DNA from: Microbacteriaceae bacterium | Lineage (GTDB): Bacteria; Actinomycetota; Actinomycetes; Actinomycetales; Microbacteriaceae | Length of the DNA: 6,666 bases | Direction: 5' to 3' | Assembly: GCA_026785785.1 (NCBI GenBank) | Contig: JAJAZI010000082.1 | Span: 1-6,666 of the forward strand | Shown here: one piece after another, positions 1 to 5,365 of the stretch | How positions within the stretch are numbered: position 1 is the stretch's first letter | Layout of the letters: each line of letters opens with the position of its first letter | Notes under the pieces: model-generated | Told to the model about the DNA's origin: nothing | The model's database searches: none | What the model saw: the letters and a program-made list of their open reading frames with translations, nothing else | Program-made: the position numbers and the translations under genes

Positions 1-176
1 CCGACCTGCGACTTGAGGCCCTCCGAGATGGCGAGGCCGGCCGCGTCGTCTGCGGCGCGGTTGATGCGCAGTCCGCTCGAGAGCTTCTCGAGTGACTTCG
101 ACAGGTCGTTCTGGGTGGTGGCGAGGTTGCGGTACGCGTTGTTCGCCGCGAGGTTGGTGTTGATCTGCATGCCCAT
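1..176 (-). CDS. fliC: Flagellin, N-terminal part (truncated by window edge)
   Basis: Encodes the first 58 residues of flagellin, the filament subunit secreted by the flagellar type III apparatus. The translation begins MGMQINTNLAANNAYRNL and continues with LSKSLEKLSSGLRINRAADD and AAGLAISEGLKSQV, the conserved N-terminal D0/D1 helix of flagellins (polymerisation domain). The ATG at 174-176 is chosen because GGAGGAA (183-189) lies 6 nt upstream; a second ATG at 168-170 would be 12 nt away. It lies downstream of the sigma-28 gene on the same strand and has its own sigma-28 promoter in the 117-bp gap. The leader also carries a hairpin that may be a CsrA site. The C-terminal part is outside the window, so total length and any second flagellin copy cannot be judged. 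Family assignment is secure; the symbol fliC (or hag) is by analogy. Confidence 0.96.
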   Translation of the reverse strand, partial: MGMQINTNLAANNAYRNLATTQNDLSKSLEKLSSGLRINRAADDAAGLAISEGLKSQV

Positions 177-182
177 GGTGAG

Positions 183-189
183 TTCCTCC
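183..189 (-). promoter_or_regulatory. Flagellin Shine-Dalgarno, inside a CACGGAGG motif
   Basis: On the minus strand the bases read GGAGGAA, followed by CTCACC and the ATG at 174-176. The site fixes the flagellin start. It is embedded in CACGGAGG (185-192), which shares the core CACGGA with the hairpin loop upstream, so it could double as the second site of a CsrA dimer. The ribosome-binding role is direct reading; the CsrA role is inference. Confidence 0.85.
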
Positions 190-206
190 GTGACTGGGTG
201 TGGTTC

Positions 207-228
207 GCCTACCCATCCGTGGGCCGGC
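207..228 (-). promoter_or_regulatory. Flagellin leader hairpin with ACGGAU hexaloop (possible CsrA site)
   Basis: In the minus-strand RNA, GCCGGCCC (228-221) folds onto GGGUAGGC (214-207). Six Watson-Crick pairs, one G-U pair and one G-A mismatch enclose the loop ACGGAU (220-215). A GGA in a hexaloop closed by a C-G pair is the standard CsrA recognition geometry. The hairpin would sit at or within a few nucleotides of the 5' end of the transcript from the sigma-28 promoter and 17 nt upstream of the Shine-Dalgarno. This resembles the two-site arrangement of the B. subtilis hag leader. The fold is read from sequence; the CsrA role is inferred, and no csrA gene is in the window. Confidence 0.55.
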
Positions 229-236
229 AACAGAAG

Positions 237-263
237 CTATCGGCACTCGCGCAGCGCTCGTTA
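237..263 (-). promoter_or_regulatory. Sigma-28 promoter for flagellin
   Basis: The minus strand reads TAAC (263-260), a 15-bp spacer, then GCCGATAG (244-237). The FliA/SigD-class consensus is TAAA, N15, GCCGATAA, so 10 of 12 box positions match and the spacing is exact. Transcription should start near 228-231, giving a leader of roughly 50-55 nt. The boxes, the CC before the -35 and a CTGT three bases after the -10 are all shared with the promoter at 1343-1369. Confidence 0.85.
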
Positions 264-293
264 GGTACGCAGCGGCAAAACTTTTCCGGCGCT

Positions 294-1097
294 TTAGCAG
301 GCCGGGGAGGCGCGCTGCACTTGGGCGACCCCGGCCATGACCTCGTCAGCTACGCGAGCGAGGTAGGCGGTGCGGCTCGACGCGGCGATACGCGACTGGG
401 GGGCATGCGCGAACTCCGGGTCGTCGGCGTAGTGAGTGCCGAGGCCGTCACGCATGAGCCGCACCGCCTCGGCGCGCAGCTGCGACACGGCCGAGTGGGT
501 GATGCCGAGCGACGCGGCGATCTCGGTGACCGTTCGGTCCTCGAAATAGACCTGCTCGATGATGCCGCGCATCCGCTCCGGAAGGGCGTCGACCGCCGCC
601 CGCAGGTACTCGAGCCGCTCACGCACGAGCAGGCTCTCCTCCGGCAGCGGGATGTCGGCGGCAAGATAGTCACCGGCGAAGTCATCGAGGGCCGTGAGAG
701 TGCGTGCCGAGTCGGCGATCGCGACCTTCGCCGCGACCCTGTCGATGCCCAGGGCCGCCGCGATCTCGTCGACGCTCGGCACGCGTCCGAGGGAGGCCGT
801 GAGCGTCTCCTGCACCGAGACGGTCTCCTTGATGCGACGGCGGGCCGAACGCGGCGCCCAGTCCCCCGCGCGCATCTCGTCGGCGAAGGCGCCGATGATG
901 CGCCGGCGGGCGAACGCGCCGAACGGAACGCCGAGAGTGGCGTCGAACGCATCGGCCGAGGTGATGAGCGCAACCGTGCCAGCGGAGGCGAGGTCATCCC
1001 GCGAGAGATGGGTCGCACGCGCCCACGCCTCGGAGACGAGGTAGCCGACGAGCGGCAGGTTCTCGACGACGAGCTTGTTGCGATCTGCACGATTCAC
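294..1097 (-). CDS. fliA: RNA polymerase sigma-28 factor (FliA/SigD/WhiG family)
   Basis: Encodes a 267-residue sigma factor that would direct RNA polymerase to late flagellar promoters. Region 2 spans about 10-88: NLPLVGYLVSEAW leads to FARRRIIGAFADEM, then RAGDWAPRSARRR, closely matching the region 2.3-3.0 signature of FliA. Region 3 covers about 89-130 (SLGRVPSVDEIAAALGI), and region 4 about 170-217, with the helix-turn-helix TVTEIAASLGITHSAVSQL. The GTG start at 1097 is chosen because AAGGGG lies 8 nt upstream (1106-1111); a TTG 32 codons earlier has no ribosome site and would add residues unlike the family. About 48 residues after region 4 are extra compared with typical FliA (about 240 residues). 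No FlgM anti-sigma gene is seen. The two sigma-28 promoters flanking this gene are likely targets. Family assignment is firm; separating FliA from WhiG rests on the flagellar context. Confidence 0.95.
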   Translation of the reverse strand: MNRADRNKLVVENLPLVGYLVSEAWARATHLSRDDLASAGTVALITSADAFDATLGVPFGAFARRRIIGAFADEMRAGDWAPRSARRRIKETVSVQETLTASLGRVPSVDEIAAALGIDRVAAKVAIADSARTLTALDDFAGDYLAADIPLPEESLLVRERLEYLRAAVDALPERMRGIIEQVYFEDRTVTEIAASLGITHSAVSQLRAEAVRLMRDGLGTHYADDPEFAHAPQSRIAASSRTAYLARVADEVMAGVAQVQRASPAC

Positions 1098-1140
1098 GAA
1101 GTGGACCCCTTGAGCGTTCGGCCTGGACTGGATGCGCGAC

Positions 1141-1160
1141 TCCCGCACCGGAGCGCGGGA
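1141..1160 (-). repeat. Inverted repeat in the sigma-28 gene leader
   Basis: TCCCGC (1141-1146) and GCGGGA (1155-1160) are perfect 6-bp arms around an 8-nt loop, 43 bp upstream of the sigma start. Next to it lies the palindrome GGTACGTACC (1162-1171). If the sigma promoter lies upstream, the arms would form an mRNA hairpin in the leader. There is no following T-run, so it is not an intrinsic terminator. Function unknown. Confidence 0.4.
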
Positions 1161-1212
1161 TGGTACGTACCTGGTTTCGGGCCGTTGGTACAAGGGTGGA
1201 ACTGTTGGAGTC

Positions 1213-1233
1213 GTTCGGGACTGATTCCCGAAC
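1213..1233. repeat. 8-5-8 dyad, candidate operator
   Basis: GTTCGGGA (1213-1220), the spacer CTGAT, then TCCCGAAC (1226-1233) form a perfect 8-bp dyad. Outer bases GGAGT (1207-1211) and ACTCC (1231-1235) allow an alternative pairing with a 3-nt bulge. The dyad is 116 bp upstream of the sigma start and 110 bp upstream of the -35 of the flgN promoter. It lacks a T-run, so a protein-binding site is more likely than a terminator. It does not match the actinobacterial LexA box (GAAC, N4, GTTC). The regulator is unknown. Confidence 0.5.
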
Positions 1234-1342
1234 TCCTCTGCCGTTCACACTATGGGCCGTAGAACGACTGTTCCAGACGAGACCCGCCCCCAGTTCGAGG
1301 CACGCTGCCGCCGGTTCCGGCATCAAATATGCGGGATTTCCC

Positions 1343-1369
1343 TAACGTCCCGGTTACGATTGCCGATAG
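1343..1369 (+). promoter_or_regulatory. Sigma-28 promoter for the flgN-flgK-flgL-fliW operon
   Basis: TAAC (1343-1346), a 15-bp spacer and GCCGATAG (1362-1369) match the FliA-class consensus. Both boxes are identical to those in front of flagellin, and the flanking CC before the -35, the T before the -10 and CTGT three bases after the -10 are shared as well. Expected start near 1375-1378, giving a leader of about 70-75 nt. Confidence 0.85.
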
Positions 1370-1394
1370 TTGCTGTGAACCACGTGGAGAACAC

Positions 1395-1408
1395 GGGCAC
1401 GGATGCTC
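1395..1408 (+). promoter_or_regulatory. flgN-operon leader hairpin with ACGGAU hexaloop (possible CsrA site)
   Basis: GGGC (1395-1398) pairs with GCUC (1405-1408), three Watson-Crick pairs plus one G-U, around the hexaloop ACGGAU (1399-1404), closed by C-G. Loop and closing pair are identical to the flagellin leader hairpin. The stem is only 4 bp, so it is weak alone. The Shine-Dalgarno 28 nt downstream is an unusually GGA-rich run that could supply a second site. Direct observation of the fold; CsrA binding is inference. Confidence 0.45.
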
Positions 1409-1436
1409 ACCTCTTCGCGACTACCCAATGACAAGT

Positions 1437-1446
1437 GGAGGAGGAG
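1437..1446 (+). promoter_or_regulatory. GGA-triplet Shine-Dalgarno of flgN
   Basis: GGAGGAGGAG ends 2 nt before the GTG at 1449, with GGAGGA (1437-1442) at a good spacing of 6 nt. It selects the GTG over the ATG at 1428, which lies upstream of this site. Three overlapping GGA triplets make it a plausible low-affinity CsrA target together with the hairpin upstream. Confidence 0.7.
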
Positions 1447-1448
1447 AC

Positions 1449-1934
1449 GTGGGTGCCAACGAACTCTCCGCTCTGCTGTGGCGCGAGCGCGAGCTTCTCG
1501 AGTTGCTGCTCTTCAAACTGGAAGAGGAACAGCTGCTACTGACCGCCGGCCGGTCGCGCTGGATCCAGCACGCGACCCGCGAGGTCGAGCAGGTCATGGA
1601 GCGGCTGCGCGCCGCCGGTCTCGCCCGCAGCGTCGAGGTCGCCGCCCTCGCACTCGAGTGGAGCACGACCGAGGATGCAAGCCTCCGCGACCTCGTCGCC
1701 GGGGCGCCCGACGGACCCTGGTCCGACATCTTCTCCGCCCACCTGCGCGCGATGACGACCGTCACCGCCGAGATCAAGCGCGTGCGCGACTCGAACGACA
1801 CGTTTCTGCGCGAGGCGCTGCGGTCGACCCAGGAGACCTTCGCTACCGCCCAGTCCTCCAGCGGCACCTACGACTCCACCGGGGCATCCGACACCGTCTC
1901 CGCCGGCGGCCGCCTGTTCGACACGAGTCTTTAA
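1449..1934 (+). CDS. flgN: FlgN-like flagellar export chaperone
   Basis: A 161-residue, mostly alpha-helical cytoplasmic protein with features of FlgN, the chaperone that holds FlgK and FlgL for type III flagellar export. Two long helices are visible: about 5-55 (ELSALLWRERELLELLLF, then EEEQLLL and REVEQVMERL) and about 95-135 (RAMTTVTAEIKRVRDSNDTF and onward), with heptad-like leucines. The C-terminal 25 residues are Ser/Thr/Gly-rich and probably disordered, ending GGRLFDTSL. Length is typical for FlgN (about 140-160). The GTG start is set by the GGAGGA site; reading further upstream would run through the promoter leader. It is the first gene of the operon, ending 10 bp before its presumed client flgK. 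The sequence is weakly conserved, as usual in this family, so position supports the call as much as sequence. Confidence 0.85.
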   Translation: MGANELSALLWRERELLELLLFKLEEEQLLLTAGRSRWIQHATREVEQVMERLRAAGLARSVEVAALALEWSTTEDASLRDLVAGAPDGPWSDIFSAHLRAMTTVTAEIKRVRDSNDTFLREALRSTQETFATAQSSSGTYDSTGASDTVSAGGRLFDTSL

Positions 1935-1944
1935 GAGCGCGCGA

Positions 1945-3366
1945 GTGAGCACCTTCAGTGGACTCAACACCGCGTATCGCGGTCTCGTGGCCGCGCGCCA
2001 GGGCCTCGACGTTGTCGGGCAGAACATCGCGAACGCGAACACCGAGGGCTACACCCGGCAGCGCGTGACGACGAGCTCGGTTCCGGCCTCGAACCTCGCC
2101 GGCATGTTCTCGAGCGGTGTGCGACCGGGAGAGGGAGTCTCGGTCGACGGCATCGCCCGCCTCGGAAGCGAGTACCTCGACGCCCGGGTGAACGGCACCG
2201 CGGGGACAGCCGGCTACTGGCTCGCACGCGCCGAGGCCATGATCGACCTCGAAGGCACTCTGCGGGAGCCGGGCGAGAACGCACTGTCGACGCAGCTCGA
2301 CGGCTTCTGGGCGGCCTGGCAGGGCTTGTCAAACCAGACCGGGGAGCCAGCCGCCGCCCGGGTGCTGCTCGAGGAGTCCGGCGCGCTCGCATCCCGCATC
2401 GCCTCCTCCTACGGCGAGGTCGCCGGGCAGTGGTCGGAACTGCGGGGCGCGACCGCCTCGATGGCCGTCGAGGTCAATGCCGCCGCCGCTCGCATCGCCG
2501 ACCTCAACGCCGCGATCCGGCAGGCGAGCGCCGCCGGAGGGTCCGCGAACGAGCTCATCGACCAGCGCGCGACACTCGCCACAACGATCTCCTCCCTCAT
2601 CGGGGCCACAATCCGGCCCCGCGACGACGGGACGATCGACGTGACGATCGGCGGCAACGCGATCGTCTCCGGAGACACCGCCCGCGGCATCCGCGTTGTC
2701 GGGGCCACACGCCTCGAGGATGTGGCGACGAGCGCCGTCTCGCTCGAGTGGGCCGACCTTCCCGGCCGGACCGTCGCCCTCGAGGGCGGCCGGATCGCCG
2801 GGACACTCTCCCTACTGGCCCCCGCCGCGGCTGGCGGCGGCGGCGCCCTCGCCGAGCTGGCCGCGTCGTACAACGCGCTCGCCACGTCGCTTGCACGCAC
2901 CGTCAACGCCGTGCACCAGGCCGGCGCCCGGCTCGACGGCACGACAGGCCACGACTTCTTCGCGCTCACCGGCGGCGGGCCCGCCGCCCAAAGACTCGTC
3001 GTGATCCCCACGAACGTCGGCGAGATCTCCGCGGCGAAGCCCGGCGCCGGCGGCCTCGACGGTTCCACCGCGGATGCGATCGCCCAGCTGCGCCTCGCGC
3101 CGGGCTCCCCCAACGCCCTCTGGGCGCAGGCCGTCGTGCGCACGGGAGTCACTACGAAGTCGGATGCCCAGCAGGCGGTGAACTCCGAGCTCGCCTCGCA
3201 GTCGGCCATCGGTGCCCAGCGCTCGGGAGCCTCCGTCGACCTCGACGAGGAGAACGTGAACCTGATGACCTTCCAGACCGCCTACCAGGGCTCAGCGCGG
3301 GTCATGACGGCGATCGACCAGATGCTCGACACACTGATCAACCGAACCGGAATCGTGGGGCGGTAG
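1945..3366 (+). CDS. flgK: Flagellar hook-associated protein 1 (FlgK)
   Basis: Encodes 473 residues of the first hook-filament junction protein, which caps the hook and is assembled extracellularly after type III export. The N-terminus (about 3-41) has the rod/hook family motif: STFSGLNTAYRGLVAARQGL, then VGQNIANANTEGYTRQRV. The C-terminus (about 430-470) has the paired D0 helix with ENVNLMTFQTAYQGSARV and MTAIDQMLDTLIN. The middle is the FlgK helical region, including ELIDQRATLATTISSLIGA (about 195-215). It is shorter than enteric FlgK (about 550 residues), implying a smaller exposed domain. The start is GTG with only a weak AAGAG 7 nt upstream; since flgN stops 10 bp earlier, translation is probably coupled. 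It precedes flgL by 3 bp. Confidence 0.96.
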   Translation: MSTFSGLNTAYRGLVAARQGLDVVGQNIANANTEGYTRQRVTTSSVPASNLAGMFSSGVRPGEGVSVDGIARLGSEYLDARVNGTAGTAGYWLARAEAMIDLEGTLREPGENALSTQLDGFWAAWQGLSNQTGEPAAARVLLEESGALASRIASSYGEVAGQWSELRGATASMAVEVNAAAARIADLNAAIRQASAAGGSANELIDQRATLATTISSLIGATIRPRDDGTIDVTIGGNAIVSGDTARGIRVVGATRLEDVATSAVSLEWADLPGRTVALEGGRIAGTLSLLAPAAAGGGGALAELAASYNALATSLARTVNAVHQAGARLDGTTGHDFFALTGGGPAAQRLVVIPTNVGEISAAKPGAGGLDGSTADAIAQLRLAPGSPNALWAQAVVRTGVTTKSDAQQAVNSELASQSAIGAQRSGASVDLDEENVNLMTFQTAYQGSARVMTAIDQMLDTLINRTGIVGR

Positions 3367-3369
3367 CCG

Positions 3370-4254
3370 ATGATCTCGCGAGTGACGACCCAGACGATGG
3401 TGGATTCCGCCGCGCGGAACCTGCAGTCCGCCAAGAACGATCTAGCCCGGATTCAGGACCGCGCAAGTTCCCAGAAGGCGCTCGATCGGCCCTCAGACGA
3501 TCCTTCCGCGATGGCCGAATCGCTGCGGGTGCGCACGGCGCAGCGCGCGACGGAGCAGTATGGCAGCAACATCGCCGACGGCAGGGCCTGGCTCGCGACG
3601 ACCGAGTCCGCCCTCTCCGGCGCCCTGGCGGTTCTCGGTCGCGTGCGCGACCTCACTGTGCAGGGAGCCAACGACGGCGCTCTCTCGGCGACCGCCCGCA
3701 CCACGATCGCGTCGGAGCTCGAGTCTTTGGGCGCCGACCTGCTCAGCAAGGCCAATGCGAGCTACCTGGGCCGGAGTGTCTTCGCCGGCACCTCCGACGC
3801 CGGCGCAGCCTTCGACGCCGGATACGCCCACACGGGAGCACCAGGCAGCACCGTGCAGCGCCGCGTCGGTGACGACCGGACCGTGCGGGTCGACGTCGAC
3901 GGCGCCGCGGCCTTCGGCACCGGATCCTCGTCGGTCTTCGCCCTCATCGACACAATCGCCGCGGACCTGCGCGCCGGAGTCAACATCGGCGCGCGTCTTT
4001 CGGCGGTCGACGGACGGATCACCGCCATCGTCGAGCAGCTTGCCGGCGTCGGCACCCGTGACGCGAGAATCGAGCGAGCCCAGGAGGCGAACATGGAACT
4101 GTCGGGAGCCCTCGAGGCGCAGCGTTCCGGAGTCGAGGACATCGATCTCGCCCGCGTGATCCTCGACCTGCAAGTGCAGGAGACGACTTACCGCGCCGCT
4201 CTCGCGGTGACCGCCCGGGTGCTGCAGCCCACCCTCATGGACTTCCTGCGATGA
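3370..4254 (+). CDS. flgL: Flagellar hook-associated protein 3 (FlgL)
   Basis: A 294-residue flagellin-like protein forming the second layer of the hook-filament junction. The N-terminal helix (about 3-60) reads RVTTQTMVDSAARNLQSAKN and then KALDRPSDDPSAMAESLRVR, the FlgL signature, followed by ADGRAWLATTESALSGALAV and VRDLTVQGAND (about 68-102). ANASYLGRSVFAGTSDAGAA (about 128-147) is the loop typical of the family. The C-terminal helix contains DIDLARVILDLQVQETTYRA and ends ARVLQPTLMDFLR. Length is close to enteric FlgL (317). The start is ATG, with GGGGCGG upstream overlapping the end of flgK; the gap to flgK is 3 bp, and the stop overlaps the fliW start by 4 bp (ATGA), implying coupled translation. 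Confidence 0.95.
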   Translation: MISRVTTQTMVDSAARNLQSAKNDLARIQDRASSQKALDRPSDDPSAMAESLRVRTAQRATEQYGSNIADGRAWLATTESALSGALAVLGRVRDLTVQGANDGALSATARTTIASELESLGADLLSKANASYLGRSVFAGTSDAGAAFDAGYAHTGAPGSTVQRRVGDDRTVRVDVDGAAAFGTGSSSVFALIDTIAADLRAGVNIGARLSAVDGRITAIVEQLAGVGTRDARIERAQEANMELSGALEAQRSGVEDIDLARVILDLQVQETTYRAALAVTARVLQPTLMDFLR

Positions 4255-4631
4255 GCCCGGCCCTCACCTTCCTCACGCCCCCTCCGGGGCTCGAGCCCCT
4301 CCTCGACTTCACCCTCGACGACATCGCCGGGGCAGCGGGGGTCTACTCGTTGCAGTCTGCCGCCGACGACCGCATCCGCCTCTTTGTGCTCGACGCCGGC
4401 GTCTTCCTGCCCGACTACGCTCCGGAGATCTCCGACGCCCAGGGGTCGGCACTCGACCTCGCCACGGGGGACGACGCGATGGTGCTCGTGGTGGCCAACC
4501 CCGGAGGCGACGGCACGACCGTCAACCTCCTTGCCCCCATTGTGGTCAACTCCTCGACAGGACGCTGCGTACAGGTCATTCTCGACAACCAGGAGTGGTC
4601 CATGCACGAGAGGCTGACACCCCAGAACTGA
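4251..4631 (+). CDS. fliW: Flagellar assembly factor FliW
   Basis: A 126-residue cytoplasmic protein of the FliW family. In Bacillus, FliW binds flagellin and, when released by flagellin export, binds CsrA and lifts its repression of flagellin translation. Recognisable stretches are FLTPPPGLEPLLDFTL (about 7-22), GVYSLQSAADDRIRLFVLDA (30-49), FLPDYAPEI (52-60), DDAMVLVVANPGGDGTTVNL (74-93) and LAPIVVNSSTGRCVQVIL (93-110). It is shorter than Bacillus FliW (about 150), mainly at the ends. The ATG overlaps the flgL stop. It closes the flagellar operon. Bacterial fliW genes are often followed by csrA, but here only 37 bp separate it from an unrelated gene, so csrA must lie elsewhere or be missing. 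Confidence 0.93.
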   Translation: MSPALTFLTPPPGLEPLLDFTLDDIAGAAGVYSLQSAADDRIRLFVLDAGVFLPDYAPEISDAQGSALDLATGDDAMVLVVANPGGDGTTVNLLAPIVVNSSTGRCVQVILDNQEWSMHERLTPQN

Positions 4632-4656
4632 TCCGCGGGCTCCGGCACGCGCTGAG

Positions 4657-4662
4657 TAGGGT
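4657..4662 (+). promoter_or_regulatory. Candidate -10 element (TAGGGT) for a leaderless transcript
   Basis: TAGGGT fits the actinobacterial -10 pattern TANNNT and ends 6 bp before the ATG at 4669, the spacing expected when transcription starts at or next to the start codon. No convincing -35 is present. The same bases include AGGG, which could act as a weak ribosome site 7 nt from the ATG, so the two readings compete. Confidence 0.35.
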
Positions 4663-4668
4663 GTGATC

Positions 4669-5316
4669 ATGACCGAGATCGTGCCGATCCCCTCCCCCGG
4701 GGTGGCGCTCGAGTACGGTGTGCCCGGCAACCCCATCGTCGTCGTGATTCACGACTGGTTCGGCCGGCTGCCGAGCCTCGAGTTCTACGCCGAGGCGCTC
4801 GTCCGGCACGGGTTCCGGGTGATCGTCCCCGACCTCTACAACGGGGTCGCAACGACCGACGAGGTCACGGCGCATCGCCTGCTCGACGCGCTCGACGTCG
4901 GCTTCGCACTCTCCCTCATCGACGACGCCATCGAGGAAGGCCGCGCCCACGGCTCCGACCGGGTCGGCATCATCGGCTTCGCGACGGGAGGCTGGCTTGC
5001 GCTCCTGCACGCCCAGGCCGGCTCGGCGGATGCCGTCGTCGCCTACTACGCCAGCCTCGCGGGCACGGACCACGGCGTGATCCCCTGCCCGGTCCAGCTA
5101 CACCTCGCTGCCAACGACGACTGGGCCGAGGGCCAGGATCCCGACTCGTTCGTTGATCGGCTCAAGGAGCACGGCACCCCGGTCACCCGGTACGCTTACC
5201 CCGGCACCCGGCATGGCTTCGCGAACGCGACGATGCACGGAACGCTCGACGCCCAATCCGCCGCCCTCGCCTACGCGAGAGCAGCCAGATTCCTCGAACT
5301 CCACCTTCTGGAGTAG
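4669..5316 (+). CDS. Dienelactone-hydrolase-like alpha/beta-hydrolase lacking the usual nucleophile
   Basis: A 215-residue cytosolic protein with the layout of the dienelactone hydrolase (DLH) family. VVVIHDWFG (24-32) is the oxyanion strand region, and HGFRVIVPDLYNG (47-59) is the characteristic PDLY motif. GIIGFATGGW (100-109) is the nucleophile elbow, LAANDDW (146-152) holds the acid Asp, and PGTRHGFAN (178-186) the catalytic His182. The elbow normally reads G-x-C-x-G-G (Cys123 of Pseudomonas DLH), but residue 105 here is Ala (GCG, 4981-4983). The enzyme may be inactive as a hydrolase or use another chemistry. ATG 4669 is preferred over GTG 4663 because its spacing to TAGGGT suits either a leaderless start or a weak ribosome site. 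It lies 37 bp after fliW but is unlikely to be a flagellar gene. Substrate unknown. Confidence 0.85.
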   Translation: MTEIVPIPSPGVALEYGVPGNPIVVVIHDWFGRLPSLEFYAEALVRHGFRVIVPDLYNGVATTDEVTAHRLLDALDVGFALSLIDDAIEEGRAHGSDRVGIIGFATGGWLALLHAQAGSADAVVAYYASLAGTDHGVIPCPVQLHLAANDDWAEGQDPDSFVDRLKEHGTPVTRYAYPGTRHGFANATMHGTLDAQSAALAYARAARFLELHLLE

Positions 5317-5365
5317 CTGCCCGGGGTGGCCTGGACTCCGACTCGAAAGCGGTGTGTCGTCAATG

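Larger units (their letters stand above)
1098..1448. other. Divergent intergenic region between the sigma-28 gene and the flgN operon
   Basis: This 351-bp stretch has no convincing gene. From left to right it holds the sigma gene's ribosome site AAGGGG (1106-1111, minus), a hairpin (1141-1160), the 10-bp palindrome GGTACGTACC (1162-1171), an 8-5-8 dyad (1213-1233), the sigma-28 promoter of the flgN operon (1343-1369), its leader hairpin (1395-1408) and its ribosome site (1437-1446). I could not identify a convincing promoter for the sigma gene. A minus-strand TTGTAC (1193-1188) resembles a -35 box, but no -10 sits at proper spacing. The segment 1240-1330 shows nothing I can interpret. Confidence 0.7.

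Noticed and set aside
264..295. Terminator between the sigma gene and flagellin, around the A/T-rich AAAAGTTTT
   Set aside because: The arms around it pair for only a few bases with a bulge, and the AAAA/TTTT tracts are too close to form a loop. It may just be AT-rich DNA upstream of the promoter.
1098..1193. Upstream extension of the sigma factor to a TTG at 1193
   Set aside because: There is no ribosome site in front of the TTG, the extra 32 residues do not resemble the family, and AAGGGG is well placed for the GTG at 1097.
198..1262. Long plus-strand open frame of 354 codons overlapping the sigma gene
   Set aside because: It is antisense to a clear sigma-28 coding region, and its translation is Arg/Gly/Asp-rich low-complexity sequence with no recognisable domain, as expected from a GC-rich shadow frame.
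2430..3872. 480-codon plus-strand open frame overlapping flgK and flgL
   Set aside because: It is out of frame with two confidently identified flagellar genes and translates to an Arg-rich sequence typical of a shifted GC-rich frame.
4632..4668. csrA or another small gene between fliW and the hydrolase
   Set aside because: The gap is 37 bp, too short for csrA, and no motif of it is seen in any frame.
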